Shown here one piece after another: positions 12,466-25,627 of a stretch of DNA of 64,000 bases (within the stretch, counting starts at the first letter, position 1; every line of letters begins with the position of its first letter). The stretch is from Nymphaea colorata (Eukaryota; Streptophyta; Magnoliopsida; Nymphaeales; Nymphaeaceae). The notes beneath the pieces were generated by a model. It was not told the origin of the DNA. It ran no database searches and saw only the letters and a list, made by a program, of their open reading frames with translations. The stretch covers positions 9,436,001 through 9,500,000 of the forward strand of contig NC_045150.1 in assembly GCF_008831285.2 (NCBI RefSeq). Direction: 5' to 3'. The translations under genes were made by a program, and so were the position numbers.

Positions 12466-12660
12466 GGTGTAGCATAGTTGGTTGGGCGAGCAGCATGTTG
12501 TTGATGCATTTTTAGTTCAATTCTTGGCGAGGATACATCACTATACGACAAACGGTCGTGTATGCGATGCTCAAGTTGAAAGGTAAATTGAAAAAAACAA
12601 CTCTGAACTCTGGAGTAAGAGAAGGAAGGAGAGGAGAGGGCTTCAACCTCTCTGTTGAGT
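12466..12660 (+). mobile_element. tRNA-derived SINE fragment
   Basis: TAGCATAGTTGG at 12,470 fits a pol III A box and AGTTCAATTCTTG at 12,513 fits a B box, about 43 bases apart as in tRNA-derived SINEs. The tail (AGGAGAGGAGAGGGCTTCAA then TTGAGTAGTGGG) loosely resembles the monomer of the 5.4-6.3 kb array. There is no intact tRNA fold. Ends and target-site duplication were not defined. Confidence 0.45.
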
Positions 12661-15600
12661 AGTGGGTTCCCTGACACTCACCTGAAGTGTTCTCAATTTG
12701 TAAGCACTCTTAACTTGTTAAGAGTCTTTCTAAATGGGCGTGGGATTAGAGGTTTTGAGCCAAAGACAAACACCAAATGACATGATAAACATGCATGATG
12801 CTTCTCCCGTAAACCGGCAAGTTTGGAAGATTAAACAATGACAAAGGGAAAAAAAAAAGCTCAGTAATTCCACACATCGTTCACAAAAATCGAGTGTAAT
12901 TTTAAAGAAAATTACAAGCGACGTAGGCCCTAGCCTACCCACTTGACGTCCACTCTTGTTTGCCCTTTGGAGCCCAAATATGTTTCTTAGTGGGTGTTTG
13001 ATTATCCATTTTTGGATGAGATGGTCTCCCTCTGTTCATAGAACAGATCTTTTTATAATGTAAAAAGCGACAACTTGATGATATTAAAATGTAGATCTGA
13101 TGTCATGAAAGAATATGTTTCCTATATATATATATATATATCATGCATCGGGTTAACTGATCGACGATAGTTAGAGGAATTCACTAACCCTACATCCGCA
13201 TATATACACATGTACACACACAAGCTTTTTATTTAACGCTAGTTTTCCCTGTCTTAGATTCAAAGTTTTCATGCATAAATGTTCCTTAATGACATAAATT
13301 GCCGATTCTACCAAATGGAATGATGGACTTTGATGTGGATCTTTTGCGACAGCAGATCTGTGGATCAAGACCTGTGGCTATAGCAAACACATCCTTCAAT
13401 CAGGGTTTACCATTTTGCAACAGAAAAGGCAGTCAAACGAACGCATGAAAGGTTTGATGTTGTAAATTTTAAACGTTATCATGCATAAACTAAGCGCCAT
13501 TGATATCATAAGTTTAAATGAGCAGAAACACAAAGAGAGATGCATGCAAGAACATAATATGTCTCCCTATAAGATACCTATGTTGTCAAATCCAAATAAT
13601 GCAAGCATAGGTTGGATTTGGTCTAAATGCCCATCCCTCTTCAAAAGTAGGAATTCAACAGCTCAACTTTTAGGGTGCAGCGGTGAAACCCTACATAATT
13701 CACCTAGGGAGGTATATGGTAGGCATTATTTTAGCACTACAACTTGTCTGACAGCCATGGAAATCTTTCTCCTTGGTGCATGAATGAAGTGTTTGATTTC
13801 ATGCATAAAAGCAGTGTTTTTTTCATTGGATCCAATAGTGCTTCCCTATTCCACTCTTTTAACTAGCTGAGAAAGAATTTACAAATTTTTGAAATGGGTG
13901 GAACATGTTTATCTTTCAATCTCCAAGAAAAATCATTATTAACTCCTAGAAAAAAAAAAAAAAAACTTAATCAGTTCATCCTTGGGGGCATTTACTCTCA
14001 CATGAAGTTTTTGTTTTGACAATTCAAAACTGTGATAGATGAAAAGGGTTTATCAAATCATTGACATGTAAACCTTTGGCAAGCAAATGTGTCGTATATA
14101 ATATTTAAAAAGATAGTGGTAGTAGAAACACTTAGTGAATGTTACGTGAATCTACTCTAAAGATTGAATCAAATTCATAGAACAATAGTTTAGTGTTCGA
14201 TAAATCTACCCCAATTTAAGTATATTTACAAAGTCTTTCTGTTACCAAACAACCTTTATGGAAGGTGAACTTAAGAAAGGGTAAGATAGACGGATGAGAT
14301 TGATGTCATTAAGTTGGAGAAGTGATGCAGCAAATCACAACTAAAATCTGGCAACATTTCGGGTCCCCTTGTCCAAAATACTCGAGTCGAGGCGACCGAA
14401 ACGGGTCATAGACTGGTTCAGTCTGGATCAGTCAATGAGCTGAGATGCGAAGGGCAGTTTCGTTTTCAACGTTATGCTTATGAGAAATGACGCATCTGTC
14501 CGACACTCGGTCCCTCCGCGTGCACCGCCACAGGCTATGGGTAGGATTGTCATTTCCCGCCGTTTGAGTCCTGCACTCGATTCTCCCGGGCAGGTAAAAG
14601 ACACTGACAGTGAGGTTGCACGCAGTAAGTTCCTCACCAAGTCTACGACGTGGAAAAGAATTTTTTTACCGTGGGTAAGGGTAAGTTCTGCCAGACGGGG
14701 TTACCTTCTTTTCCCCGGAATCGTGTTCGAGTTGACGCGCATCGCGTCGGCGGTCAGTTCTTGATCTGACGGAAGATTTAAAAAAAAAAAAAAAAGGAGT
14801 CCTGGAATTAACTTTCAATCTCGGAAGAATTCTCTTGTTTCACGCTCAGCCGTGGACTATGGTAAAAAAACAAAATAAAAGAAAAATTAACTTGAATTTG
14901 GGTTTCTTTCGATTAACCGCTTTAATTCATATGTAAGTTAATCCCGTTAAATAATTTAAAATTTAAGCTCTACAAAGTTTAAGTATATATTTGACAAAGC
15001 AGGTCTTTCAATTTTTTAAAGGGCAAAAGCGGGAAAAGGATTGCTTTAGAAAGACACTGTAATAGACCTAAGATCTTTTTTTTTTTATTTAAAAGTTTAT
15101 GGGCCGCTTGAGAACTAAGTCTAGAGGAAAAGTATTCATTAATTAAACATGCATGCCTATTTTTTTCCTAATTTAAGAGAATTAATACCTTTAAAATTGC
15201 ACTAACGACCTACCTTTTGTCGTTCAATTGTACCAAGTTAGACACATACTTTGAAAAATACTTCAAAACGATAAAAATAGCATGTTTTTGAAGCCAAAAC
15301 ACTAATTTGCCTTCAAAATTTCCTTTTTAAAACTTGTTTGAATGGCTTGAAAATGGAGTTTTTTTTTTTTAACAACAGTGCCTTTATAAAGGCTATTCAT
15401 AAAAAAAAAGAAACTAGCTTTTGCCAGCAAACCCAAACCTATGTATGTCCTCATGTTTTTCAAAACTAATTAAGAAACCAAATTTTATCTGAAAAATGAA
15501 TGTATCGTCCAAGCACAGTGCCAAAGAATCCAACTAAAAACATCAACATGCACAAGGCTATTTTCGTCATTTGAAGTAACAAATCATCGAGGGAAAATAA

Positions 15601-17179
15601 TCGCGCGAAGAAAAAATAAACTGCCCACAGGAGAACTCCAAAAACCCTCCAAACTTTATTAGGGGAAAAACAAGCAAAGCAATTATTTTTTTATTTTATT
15701 TTTACATTTAATAATATTTTTTTTCTGAGGAGCGTCGAGATTCTCCGTCTCTTCGTTCTGCACACGCTGTCTTTTCACCCTAAAAGCTAAAAGGACGGCG
15801 AAAAAAATAATTCAAAAGGAAAAATAAAAATTGGGGCCTCGGGGGCTGGAAATTTCTTTCCCGCTGTCCAATCAAAACTTTTTCTCTCTTCTTTCCACCT
15901 CTCTCTCCCACGTGGCCGCGATTACCGCGTGCTTCCTGAAAACGCCAAAGGCCGCGAGACTCCGTCAGCAGAGGACGCTTTTTGTCATTTTCTAAAAGTG
16001 TTTTTGCTCAGGAGGTGAAATTTTTTTAAAAAAAAAAAAAAAACTGAGACAAGAATTTTTACTGAATGAGAAGCTTGGGATCAAAAGGAATATTCTGTAC
16101 AACATTTTATGTCCAAAACACTCCATAACCACGTCTTTTATTAGATAAAAGACGTAAAATTTTCGTTTTTTTTTTAAAATCAGATGTTTGGAATGTTTGA
16201 AGAAAATTCAATTTTGATCAAACAAAGAGGGTTTTTTATGTGGCCTGATCAAGGAACCAATGTTTTTAGAATTCATTAAAAAAGCATTGTTTTCGTAAAA
16301 TCAAGTTTTTAAAAATAGCCCTTCAAACCGTATTAATTAATTAAGATTTTTTTTTTGTAAAAAAAAAGGTATTTACATTCTACCAACCAATCAAGAAATC
16401 AATAAATCTCAAACTTTCATTCAACTCTTTACGTCTTACCAAACAAAGCTAGTTTCTAGTGCCTGAGGTGCAGATTAATGCCTTGAAAGGTGTAAAAACT
16501 ACCAACTTCCACGCACCAATCTCTTTCGAACGATTAATTGGGATTTAAAAAAACAAAATCACTTAAAGATTTGGTTTTAGGAAACATGCCTGCACTTTTA
16601 TTTTAGAAAACCAAATCAGTTTTACAAAACACGCCTGCTCTTTTTTTTGTTTTTCAGTGCGTTGATGCTACAACTCTTTTAGTGATAATCAGTTTGTTTA
16701 AAAGGTCGATAAATAATAGTAACTGAAATTGTAGATATGAGAGATGTTTTTGTGGGGTAGTATTTGGATGACACCTTAAAAAAAATTGTTTTATAAAAAA
16801 TATTTTATTAAAACTTGGTCTTTTAATCCGTTATTTTAAATGTCTTAAGGCGGCACACTCAATATGACGTTTTCTATGAAAAATCTGAAAAGATAATTAT
16901 TCGCTCCCATTGAGAACGCTATTTCCTCAAAATTAGGTTTTTCATAAACATAAACCCAGTTTTGAATGTCCTCCAAATATGCCTAAAATGGTATTGAATG
17001 TCATTCAAGTGCTCTCTTAATGTTCTCAAAGATCCAAAGTAAAATACCAGAGTATGGATTACACTTAAGACTTAGGATCCAAACTCCAAATTTTTATTTT
17101 ATTTTTTGCATCAAGACAATGTTTGTTCTAAAAGAACTGAATGAAGAATTCTGTCTTAAATCTATAGATTTCAAATCAT
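12661..17179. other. Gene-free stretch with two GC-richer islands
   Basis: No protein gene is supported. Two islands stand out from AT-rich surroundings. One is 14,340-14,770, with open but unrecognised short frames on both strands. The other is 15,730-15,990, with CCAATCAAAA, CCCACGTGGCC (a G-box core) and a pyrimidine-rich run, which together look promoter-like. A dispersed repeat related to positions 60-215 lies at 14,120-14,270. Poly-A/T runs are frequent. Confidence 0.4.
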
Positions 17180-17325
17180 GAAAATCTTAAACTATAGTAG
17201 ATCGAGGGCAAACAGGTGCTCCCCAACAAAATAAAAGCTTGTTCAACAATTTGAAAATCTTAAACTATAGTAGATCAAGGACAATCAAGTGCTCCCCAAC
17301 AAAAATAAAAGCTTGTTCCCTGGTC
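17180..17325. repeat. 73-bp tandem duplication
   Basis: A segment beginning GAAAATCTTAAACTATAGTA at 17,180 is repeated immediately from 17,253 with a period of 73 bases. The copies differ at several bases (for example GAGGGCAAAC against AAGGACAATC). Both contain GTGCTCCCCAACAAAA and AAAAGCTTGTTC. No coding role is visible. Confidence 0.8.
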
Positions 17326-18142
17326 GTGGCTTCACCTCAACTAATTAAAAAATATATATATTAAAAAAATAAAAAATTTCAATTAGGTAATGTTTTTTTT
17401 AGATTCAGGTTTAATTTAACTCGACTCGAATAAGTTCGTTAGATCATTTAGCTTACCGCCCTTGAAAAAAAATCCTCATTTCACCCCTAACCCCGGATTG
17501 CGGCGTAACATAGTGCGAAGCTATCTATGGGCTACTGTTGACAGTTGCCAGCACCAACTCCATAAAATATTTTTGTTTTCACATTGTCGCCATCTAGTAT
17601 ATGATTATCCATATATAATGATGAAATGATGACTAACAAATCCGTAAAACGTTTAAAATTTTAGTTTTCTTTGAAACTGACATCCCTACTTGAAATATAT
17701 AATGTCATAGTTAATGTTTTTAGAACGCTATATTGGTTTCTCATATAAAAAATTATTTATAATTAAGTCATGTTGGTTAAAAATAAAACTACTGTGTTTT
17801 ACATTATGCATTATAAAAATATATCATAGTATCGTAGTATCCCCAGTCTTCAACCCCTTTATATATTTCAGGATAACAATTCGAATCGGTATGTTGGTTA
17901 TCATAATTTTGGGTTTAGAATATCCGACCCGTTTGCACCCTCGGACCATGCCATCTCCCCCATGTGCGGTCGAGGGTGCGAACGTGGTCTGAGCTCATTC
18001 TTGCCTTTCGCCGCTCCGCCGGCGGCAGCCTCTTGGTTGCCGATGAGAGCAGAACGGAGGGGAAAGGAAGAAATATCATAATAGCAACAAGATAAGAAGG
18101 TGGCAGTTTAGTTGTGGAGGCCTTCGCACTATAGTTTGCAGG

Positions 18143-20361
18143 ATGGTCGCAAGCAGGGAAGGAGATTCCGAGGCTGAGCTCCAGACCTTAGAGGTGAGCA
18201 ACTGCCGAGGCTATGAATTGGGCTTCAGCATAGGAAATAGATTCTCCGGCCTCATAAGGAGCAGGGTGGCCAAGGATCAGCTTCTCCAGACTCAGCTCCG
18301 CCCTTTTGCAGACACCCCTCAAGGCCATTCCCTTGTTGAAGCCCTCTCTGCTTCAAACAGGTGCCTCTGCGTGTCTGTCACTGTAGCTAAATATTTCATC
18401 TGTGACCTTGCTCATCGTGAAACTAATCATATGGGCCAGAAAAAGACATAAAATCCATGTTCTTCCAACATTTATTATATTTCACTACTGTTTTTGCTTT
18501 TCATGAAATATCACTACAAATGTACTCTGCCAGGTGGGAAAACCAGGTAGTAACTGAAAATTCATGCTTTTCCAATATGCATAGATGACACTTATGTGGC
18601 TTACTGATGAATGTAAATACATGGCAGGAATAGGTACCCAATATACTGGGATGAACTGCTAGGGACTGCTGAAGGAAGTGGTGCATCTCTGCTTGATGTA
18701 TGTTTCTTGCATTCTATTTCTCTGAAAACCGGTTGTCATTCTCATGAGCATGCCCATGTACCATTTGTTTGTTAGATATCCATACATCAACTGGTTTGCT
18801 ACATGTTCCAGTGAAAGTTTCCTCTGCACGTATCTCATGCACATGCCCGCAACGTACATACACATGCAGTTCTTCTGCTGATATCAGTATACAGAGTTTA
18901 AAGTTAGCTTACTCCTCTGTTATAGTTTACTGTTTACTTTCATGTGGACAGATCATACTAATGAACTTCAGAAAGGAAATCCTTCCGTTCATTCCCACAG
19001 TAAAACAAGTAGCAGAAACGGAGGTCAACAGTGACTGCTCAGATGTTCTTGTTTTGAGTGATACACTTGCTATTGTAGCACACAATGAGGATGCCGCAAC
19101 AGCCATCATCGGACACTTGTAATTTCCTGAATGGATGTTAAACGCCCATATAACTTCAACCAATATGGATTCAATAGGATCTGAAGTTTATACTTGTTGA
19201 TGTGCAGCTACTTGGTGAAGGCAACACTGCCGTCTGGAGTCTCCTTTACAGCCTATACATATGCAGGGGAACTACCAAGCTGTGCTTTTGGCTTCAACAG
19301 CCATGGACTGGTAATCTCTGCCACTTTTTAATCAGACAGAGACTTTATTAAGCGTGTAAAGACTTGAACAGTTTACAGTTCTACTTGCCATTTTCCACTC
19401 TACAAGCAACTTGGTCTGTGCTTGGAATAGATCTACCTAGTTCACCACAGCTTTGCAGGGCCTTCCAGTTCTGGCCACTTTCCACTTTCAGACCAAATTC
19501 CTCTACCACTCGGAACTCTTGATTATTGACCTCTCTAATGTATGCAACGACCATGTCACTTCCAGGCTTTCACTCTTGATTCAGTGCCACCATTGAAAGA
19601 AGAAATTGTGGCAGGCGGTATTGGCCGCAACTTTGTTTCCAGAGATTTGCTTGAAGCAACAGGAATTGATGATGCATTACGGGTATGCAGCTTCATTGGA
19701 AACTTTAGGATATATGGAACATTTTCTCAGGCACGTCCACAAGCATGGTTGGAATGTCTTTGTAGCCTATACTGATTGCTTGTCATGCAGCGTATTCGGG
19801 AGCCAAGTATTTCTTTTGGACATTGCTATAACCTTGTCGACATAAGAAGCCGCAAGATATTGAATGTAGAAGCTGCATCCTGCAATAGAATGTCAGTTTA
19901 TGAGGTTGGGCCAACCCCATTCTTCCATGCAAACATGTACCTTCACCTTCCCATTAAGCAGGTAGACGTTTGTTGTATCAAACACATACATACACATGTA
20001 CGTGTACACATGTATATACCTTCGGGTTTTACAGAGCGCTTTCTCTTTTTGAAGGCACAAGATGAAAATTCGATTAGTCGACAAGCAAGAGCAGCTCAAC
20101 TCAGCAAACAGAAGGAAGAAGACATCCTCTCCCTTCTCGGAGATTCAACTGGCCAAAAATTTCCAATTTACATGGATGGTATGTTATTTGACCAGTCCAA
20201 AAATAGCCTTCTCATGATCGCTCTCATATATTTCATCCTTTTCAGGACCGACACTGAAGACGTCTTGCACGGTATTGATCGACGTGGACAAGCGAACTTT
20301 GTCAATTCTACAGGGGAATCCCAAGGACAGAAAGGTTTCTCATGTCTTCTGCATATCCTAG
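18143..20361 (+). CDS. Peptidase C45 / acyl-CoA:6-APA acyltransferase-like protein
   Basis: Eight exons: 18143-18360, 18628-18697, 18952-19118, 19208-19310, 19566-19682, 19791-19961, 20055-20178 and 20246-20361, giving 361 residues with every splice phase consistent. The protein matches from memory the plant homologues of the fungal penicillin acyltransferase, an N-terminal-nucleophile hydrolase family (peptidase C45). Landmarks are YWDELLGTAEGSG (about 80-92), FRKEILPF (102-109), DCSDVLV with the probable nucleophile Cys125, AHNED, FTLDSVPP, GGIGRNFVSRDLLEAT and VGPTPFFHANMYLHL. In the fungal enzyme the equivalent Cys becomes the new N-terminus after self-cleavage. The substrate in plants is unknown. 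A longer open frame at 19,776-20,474 only reads through introns. A decayed copy of the 3' end follows downstream. Confidence 0.9.
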
Positions 20362-21610
20362 ACGGATCTAGAATACAATCTGCCTGCATTATGAAGCTCA
20401 TTTGTGCAAGGAATAGCCAAAATTCTATGTGGGGAACTTTCACGTTGCTCCCATCTTTTCTTTTCTTTCAATAAAATCAAGCACGAAAGTTTGTGTGACT
20501 CCTCCTTTTCTTGTTTTGAGTTTCCTGCTTTCTGGAAGTTCAAATTATTGCTGGCTCATGTAAACCTAAAATACCGTTTACGTGAACTTGCAACCTAAAC
20601 AACCAATCACGATCGCTTCCACACGAATAAAAGTTCGAAAAATTAAGAAATGGAATTCTTATTAAAATGAATTCCTTAAAAAATTGAGGAATTACGTACC
20701 ATTTACTATTCTCGTTAGATCCACCGAAGGGAGAAGAAGAAGAAAGCATTGAGAATTTATGAATTTGTTGATGTTGATTGATCAAGGGAATGCACTAGTT
20801 GGATCCACAGACTTCAGGGAACAGCTGGAATAAGAAGGAAAGAACCAATATATCTTTTTGTTTTTCCCCACAGGCAAGCTGGGGAGAGGTACCCACTTAA
20901 ACTTCATGCTAACAGAAGCATCCTGGGTATTAAAAACTTAATCCCCCTTCAACTTGAAGGTATTAAGTCTAAACCACCGGATGAACAAACTTCGGTGAAC
21001 TACCTGTAGTCTCCTCGATATAAAAGTCTAAACCCCCAAGCGGGGTGGATAGAACTCTTTTCTGCAAGTTGGTCTATCTAGTGTGTTTGGACCCCGCAAG
21101 AATGGAAATCCAGGTATTGATACTGCCATTTAATTAAATTCTTAACTTGGCGCAATATTGTCGGTGATTGTTACTGTAAAGGAGTATGAAAAGTGTAGTC
21201 TTTTGCTTGATGTCATAACTGGAAACCCAGAAGATTGGCCTCTTAAGCGACATCATGCTTACTCGTATCAAACCGAAGGACAGTCTACCATGAAAAACAC
21301 AGAAGGATCAACATAAGTGTGTCAAGCACATACGTTGGTTTAAATATAAGACTTATCTGATAATCAAGATCGGATCACAAAACTTCTAATGATGCAAGAT
21401 TTGATGACTATTACATGATTGGACAAATCATACCAGATGTGGTTTTTTAATGGAAGTATCAAGGTCAGTCCCATTATGCGAGTCCGAATTGATGGAGTAG
21501 AATAAACATCCTTTAGTTTATTAATGAAGAATCAGACTTGATAAATAGTTAAAACAATAATTGGCGCACCAGTCTCAGCACTTACGTTATATAACAAAAT
21601 CATAAAACTC
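20362..21610. other. 3' flank of C45 gene and spacer
   Basis: The 3' UTR of the C45-like gene should lie here; AATAAA is present near 20,470. Nothing else is recognised up to the duplicated fragment at 21.6 kb. Confidence 0.4.
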
Positions 21611-22026
21611 TGCAAAAGCAGGCAGATGTCCGCACATCCACATACACATAAAAACAAACAAAAGTGGAGAGAGGGAGCGAGAGAGAGGAATGACAAGAAT
21701 TAATTTTGGTAATTTGTCATTGATATAAGGCACAAGATGAATTTCCTATCTCTCGACAAATAAGAGCAGCTGAATTCAGGCAAAAGGGGAAGCCTGCCGA
21801 TTCCATGTTATTCCACATGAGAGATTTCCAAGTTAAACCGGCCGGCCTTGTTGAGGCTCACGATCTCACCCCAAGTATTTCATCAACCTTCAGACCAAGA
21901 CCAAAAATTGAAGACGTCAGCCAATGTATCAACAGACCTGAAGAAGAGAACGTTTACCGTTTATCTATCCGACATGTGAACCCAAAAGACAAAAGTCCTC
22001 TCATGTCTTCACCACATCCCAGATAG
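21611..22026 (+). pseudogene. Decayed copy of the 3' end of the C45 gene
   Basis: This copies the end of exon 6, intron 6, exon 7, intron 7 and exon 8 of the upstream gene. Shared landmarks are AAGCAGG at the exon 6 border, GCACAAGATGAA at 21,730 opening exon 7, TATTTCATCAACCTTCAG ending intron 7, GAAGACGTC in exon 8 and TCTCATGTCTTC shortly before the stop. Intron sequence is retained, so it arose by DNA duplication rather than reverse transcription. Both donors are damaged: GGTAGACG became GGCAGATG after exon 6, and GGTATGTT became TCCATGTT after exon 7. A frame from 21,730 happens to stay open to the TAG at 22,024-22,026, but it reads through the old intron. No upstream exons were seen. 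Confidence 0.72.
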
Positions 22027-22200
22027 CTCTGGAGGATGACCTGACTGCTCTATGAATTAGGTTTGCGGAACAAATAACCTGAAGTCAATCGACTGAAGAT
22101 CCCATGCTGCGTTTATTTCATTGCTTGAGATCAAATTGAGAACATGAATTTGCCAAGATAGTTTTCTCTTTGTTCTGAAGTTACTGCTCTCCTGAACGCA

Positions 22201-23274
22201 CTATGCTGGTTCATACAAGCCAAGCATATGACCATCAATGCAACGCACGGCAGCAACCTGCACCATCCATCAATTAATGAAACCAACATTGGAGAAAAGA
22301 TTGACAAGTGAACCTCAAGTTTATGCACACCCATAGCATTTATAGAGCAAGTCGATTACTCAAGAAGCATAAGAAACACTCAATTCACTTTTAACTCCTG
22401 AAAATATCTCAATTTTGTGGAGCCAATCGATACACTACTCTGGTTGAATCAGGAAGATGGATTTCGATCCTGAACCAACAGAGGTACCTAGGAAAGAACT
22501 GCAATTGATTTTAACAGAAAATAAAGTCCATAATCCAATAACAAACCGATTACTTTGCCGTGCACTTCATATTTGATAGGGCCGTCCAATTCAGCACCTA
22601 AAGACATGAGCTTAGTGACCGTGGCGTTTATGTCTGTCACAGTAAAGGATAGAAGAGAAGAGTAGCCTTTCTGCATCATGACATCACTGCAAGAGCAGAT
22701 AGTTAGGTCTCAGTCATCAAACAATGATTACAGTTACCAACATGCAGCTGAAAAACAGTTTACCAAACGAAACAAAACATTAACACCACCATGGAAATAA
22801 CAAGAATTGATTGAAGAGTTTCTATGGAGGCTCCAAGAGTTCAAATGATGCGCATTTGCCTTGACACTTAGAAAAAGAAAATAACTTAGTTCAATTATGC
22901 ATCTATTTTTTCATGAAAAAAGAAGAATTTTTTGCCCAAATCATATTCCAAAAGAAGAAAACAAAGATCTCAAATACCTATCGTTCCTTCTTTAACCACT
23001 TACTCCCCTTCCTAGCATGAAATCAAACGTTTGGGATTGAAAACAGAGAACTCTAATTAACCATGGAACATAAAATGCACATGACCCTAGAATGTGGGAG
23101 AAGTAAAACGAGCGACCTGCTTGATTGCATGAGCGCTAACTTCAGAGGGCCGGAATGGAGCTCTGCCCACCTGAGTGTGCATACGTTGACGGTGAATCCG
23201 AGTCCTTCAGAGTAGAACCGAGCTGCCTTGGGGACGTCCTTGTGGAGTTGCAGAAGCCATCTGAACGAAGCCAT
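22201..23274 (-). CDS. VOC/glyoxalase-family protein
   Basis: Three minus-strand exons: 23274-23117, 22686-22554 and 22257-22201. The joined frame encodes 115 residues ending in LGLYEPA and TAG. It matches from memory short plant lactoylglutathione lyase/glyoxalase I family proteins of the At2g32090 type. Landmarks are MASFRW, LQLHKDVPKAARFY (9-21), RWAELHSGPLKLALMQS, QKGYSSLLSFTVTDIN, LGAELDGPIKYEVHGKV and CIDGHMLGLYEP. Two short VOC modules fit residues 5-50 and 60-115. Possible metal ligands are His11, Glu38 and Glu113; the place where many glyoxalases have a fourth His looks like Ser66, so true glyoxalase I activity is doubtful. The open frame continues upstream, but the ATG at 23,274 matches the family start. 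It converges on the C45 fragment with 174 bases between. Confidence 0.9.
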
Positions 23275-25627
23275 CCCCTCGCCCCCTCGCGTATCTGAAA
23301 AACACGAACCTGTTTCGGGGGTTAGATTTAGGGTATCGTGGAAGAACCGACACGAGAGATCCAAATCCAAAGTCAAATCTTGTTCGGGCTTGGTGGGTGC
23401 TCGTGGGCTGATAAGCATGTGCCCTGACGGGGCTAGATTGGCTGCAAATGAAAAACTAAAACTATTATTATTATTAGCTTATTAATAATGTCAGTTAAGC
23501 TGATATTTCGATAGAGCCATGTAAGCCGTCATTGTGACAACCAAAAGTTCATTATATGGAGAGATATATGTAAAATTCTAAATGAAAAGAGGTAAAAAAG
23601 TAATTTTCTATTTTTGTATACACCAAAATTTTTGGAAGTATACTGTCTCATGAATGTATCCCAAAAAATGAAGTAGTAAGTGTTTTATGAATCTCTCCTA
23701 TTTTTTGTGACACATTCACGAGACAATAACAGTATGTCATTGTTGCCAAACAACATCGATAGGTCATTGCCCTTCAATGATCAAACCTCATATCTCAAGG
23801 AAGTCCTAGACTTCCACCACCTTGAATCCTTTAAGGCCTAGTAACAAAAGTCCATGATCCATGTAAATGGGCTCGACTAGGAGGATGAGGATTTGGATCC
23901 TTTAAGTTGGATGGCATTAGCGAAATTGGATCTTGGCCAGGATCATGTTGAAACAATGAACTTTGAGGGTCGTCTGCGGAGATGATCAATGACAGGCATT
24001 GAAAGGACCACATTGTTACTATCTCGGAGTTCATTATCCTTTTGAACATGAAATTCAGATTCATAAAATTGCACAGTTCTACTTCTAAATATAAAATCGC
24101 ATTCGAAACCGTATATTTTGTGAAAGTTGTTGTACAATGGAACAGGGCATTGCAACTATTGTTTGTTGGATTTGATAAACTCAACTCAAAAAGATGCTTC
24201 CTTGATTTAGACTAGTAAATTACACTTTTACAATAGCTGAAGCCTAGACAGAAAGTATGTTTGTCACTGAACCATATTATTGCATTGCTAATGCAACAAG
24301 GTTGGAGGTTCCACTGGCTTAATTTGTTATTGAATTGTCAATTTTCTTTGACTATGGATTTGTGCCATAGTCCCATCTTCAATCAGAGCTGATCATTGCA
24401 AGACAACACATATACTAATTTTCACTATTCGATGTTGAACCACTACTTCAGTAAGGTATGAAGTAGGTGTATGAGTTAAAGGAAAATCACAAACACATGC
24501 AAACACACAAACGAGACGGATTTACGTACCCCAAATCACTAGAACTTATTTCCATGAAACAAACACACTTGATTACATGTAACTGAGTTGCCCTTATCTC
24601 TTTCATATCGATCACAAGTTCGAGCAGGCAGCAATTTTTTTATCATACATTTTTCTCTTATCATGCAACTGACTATGCTTTGGCAAGAAGTTTCTTTACA
24701 TGGTGGATTTGGTTACATATTTGAATGATTTGGGTGGGCACTCTTTCCTTTACATTTGACACAATAATCTTGTGAGTTCCCATTTTCATCAGTATTGCCT
24801 TTCAGACAACCTTACCTTGGAACTGATAACTGCCATACAGTGGTTGTTACTTTTTATTAGCCTGGGCAGCTGTTCAGTAGCAAGTGATAATGGTTTAGAA
24901 GGTTCAACAGTAGGGATGTCCCCTGCTTTTAATAGATGCCATTCCTTCTGTAACCATGCTCGTATGAAGACTTCGTCTTTTCTCCTGCCATATGCTAAAA
25001 GCTCTGACATGTGCTACAATGTGGGGCCGTTATCATTTACTATGCGATCTGCCAATTTTAGCAATGGAATCAAAATGCAGTGTCACCTTATTATCATGTC
25101 CATTGGGAAATCTATTAGAAGAAATCTTATCTCGAAATACTTGCAAGTCTGTTATATTCTGGATACATCACCAGTTCATCTATAATAATAAATTCAATAA
25201 ATGTATGTAATTTTCTGTTGATTAGTTGAACTCCAATCATTAGCTTTTTTGTAATGAGATATAAAGAGCTGAATAGTAATGAAAGGACACATTTTTTGCT
25301 CAAGAGTTCTCTGTTCTGAGCAATTCCTTTTTCTGCGTCAGTAGGTTCTTTGTTTTATGTTCCATGGAGATCTCAATCCCAACTGTTCTTTGTAACAATT
25401 CATAAACTTTTGAGTACATGACATAAATATTTTACAAGTTCATTGTAGTATATTTGCAGATTAGCCTTTAATGGAAATGAATCCTCCCACTCTGGAAGTG
25501 AAAACTTACATCCTTTATTTCTATATAATATATAAAGAATGCATTTACGATTTCAAGAATTACATGATTCCAATGCAGAAATTATAAGAGTATGATAGAT
25601 TTACGAAATTGTGATCTTCATTTAACT
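23275..25627. other. Spacer without recognised gene
   Basis: The VOC promoter should lie just right of 23,274. A dispersed repeat with CCAAACAAC at its end occupies about 23,640-23,770. A 137-codon frame at 24,772-25,185 (+) and a 73-codon frame opposite it have no recognisable family and no splice context, so I do not call them genes. Confidence 0.4.

Noticed and set aside
12466-12540. Candidate tRNA gene
   Set aside because: Only the promoter boxes are present; acceptor and anticodon stems do not form, so it is called a SINE fragment.
19776-20474. 232-codon open frame in the C45 gene
   Set aside because: It reads exon 6, intron 6 and exon 7 as one and leaves the family frame after exon 7; the spliced model restores the family sequence to its end.
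24772-25185. 137-codon frame
   Set aside because: No family resemblance, no splice context, and an equally open frame on the other strand.
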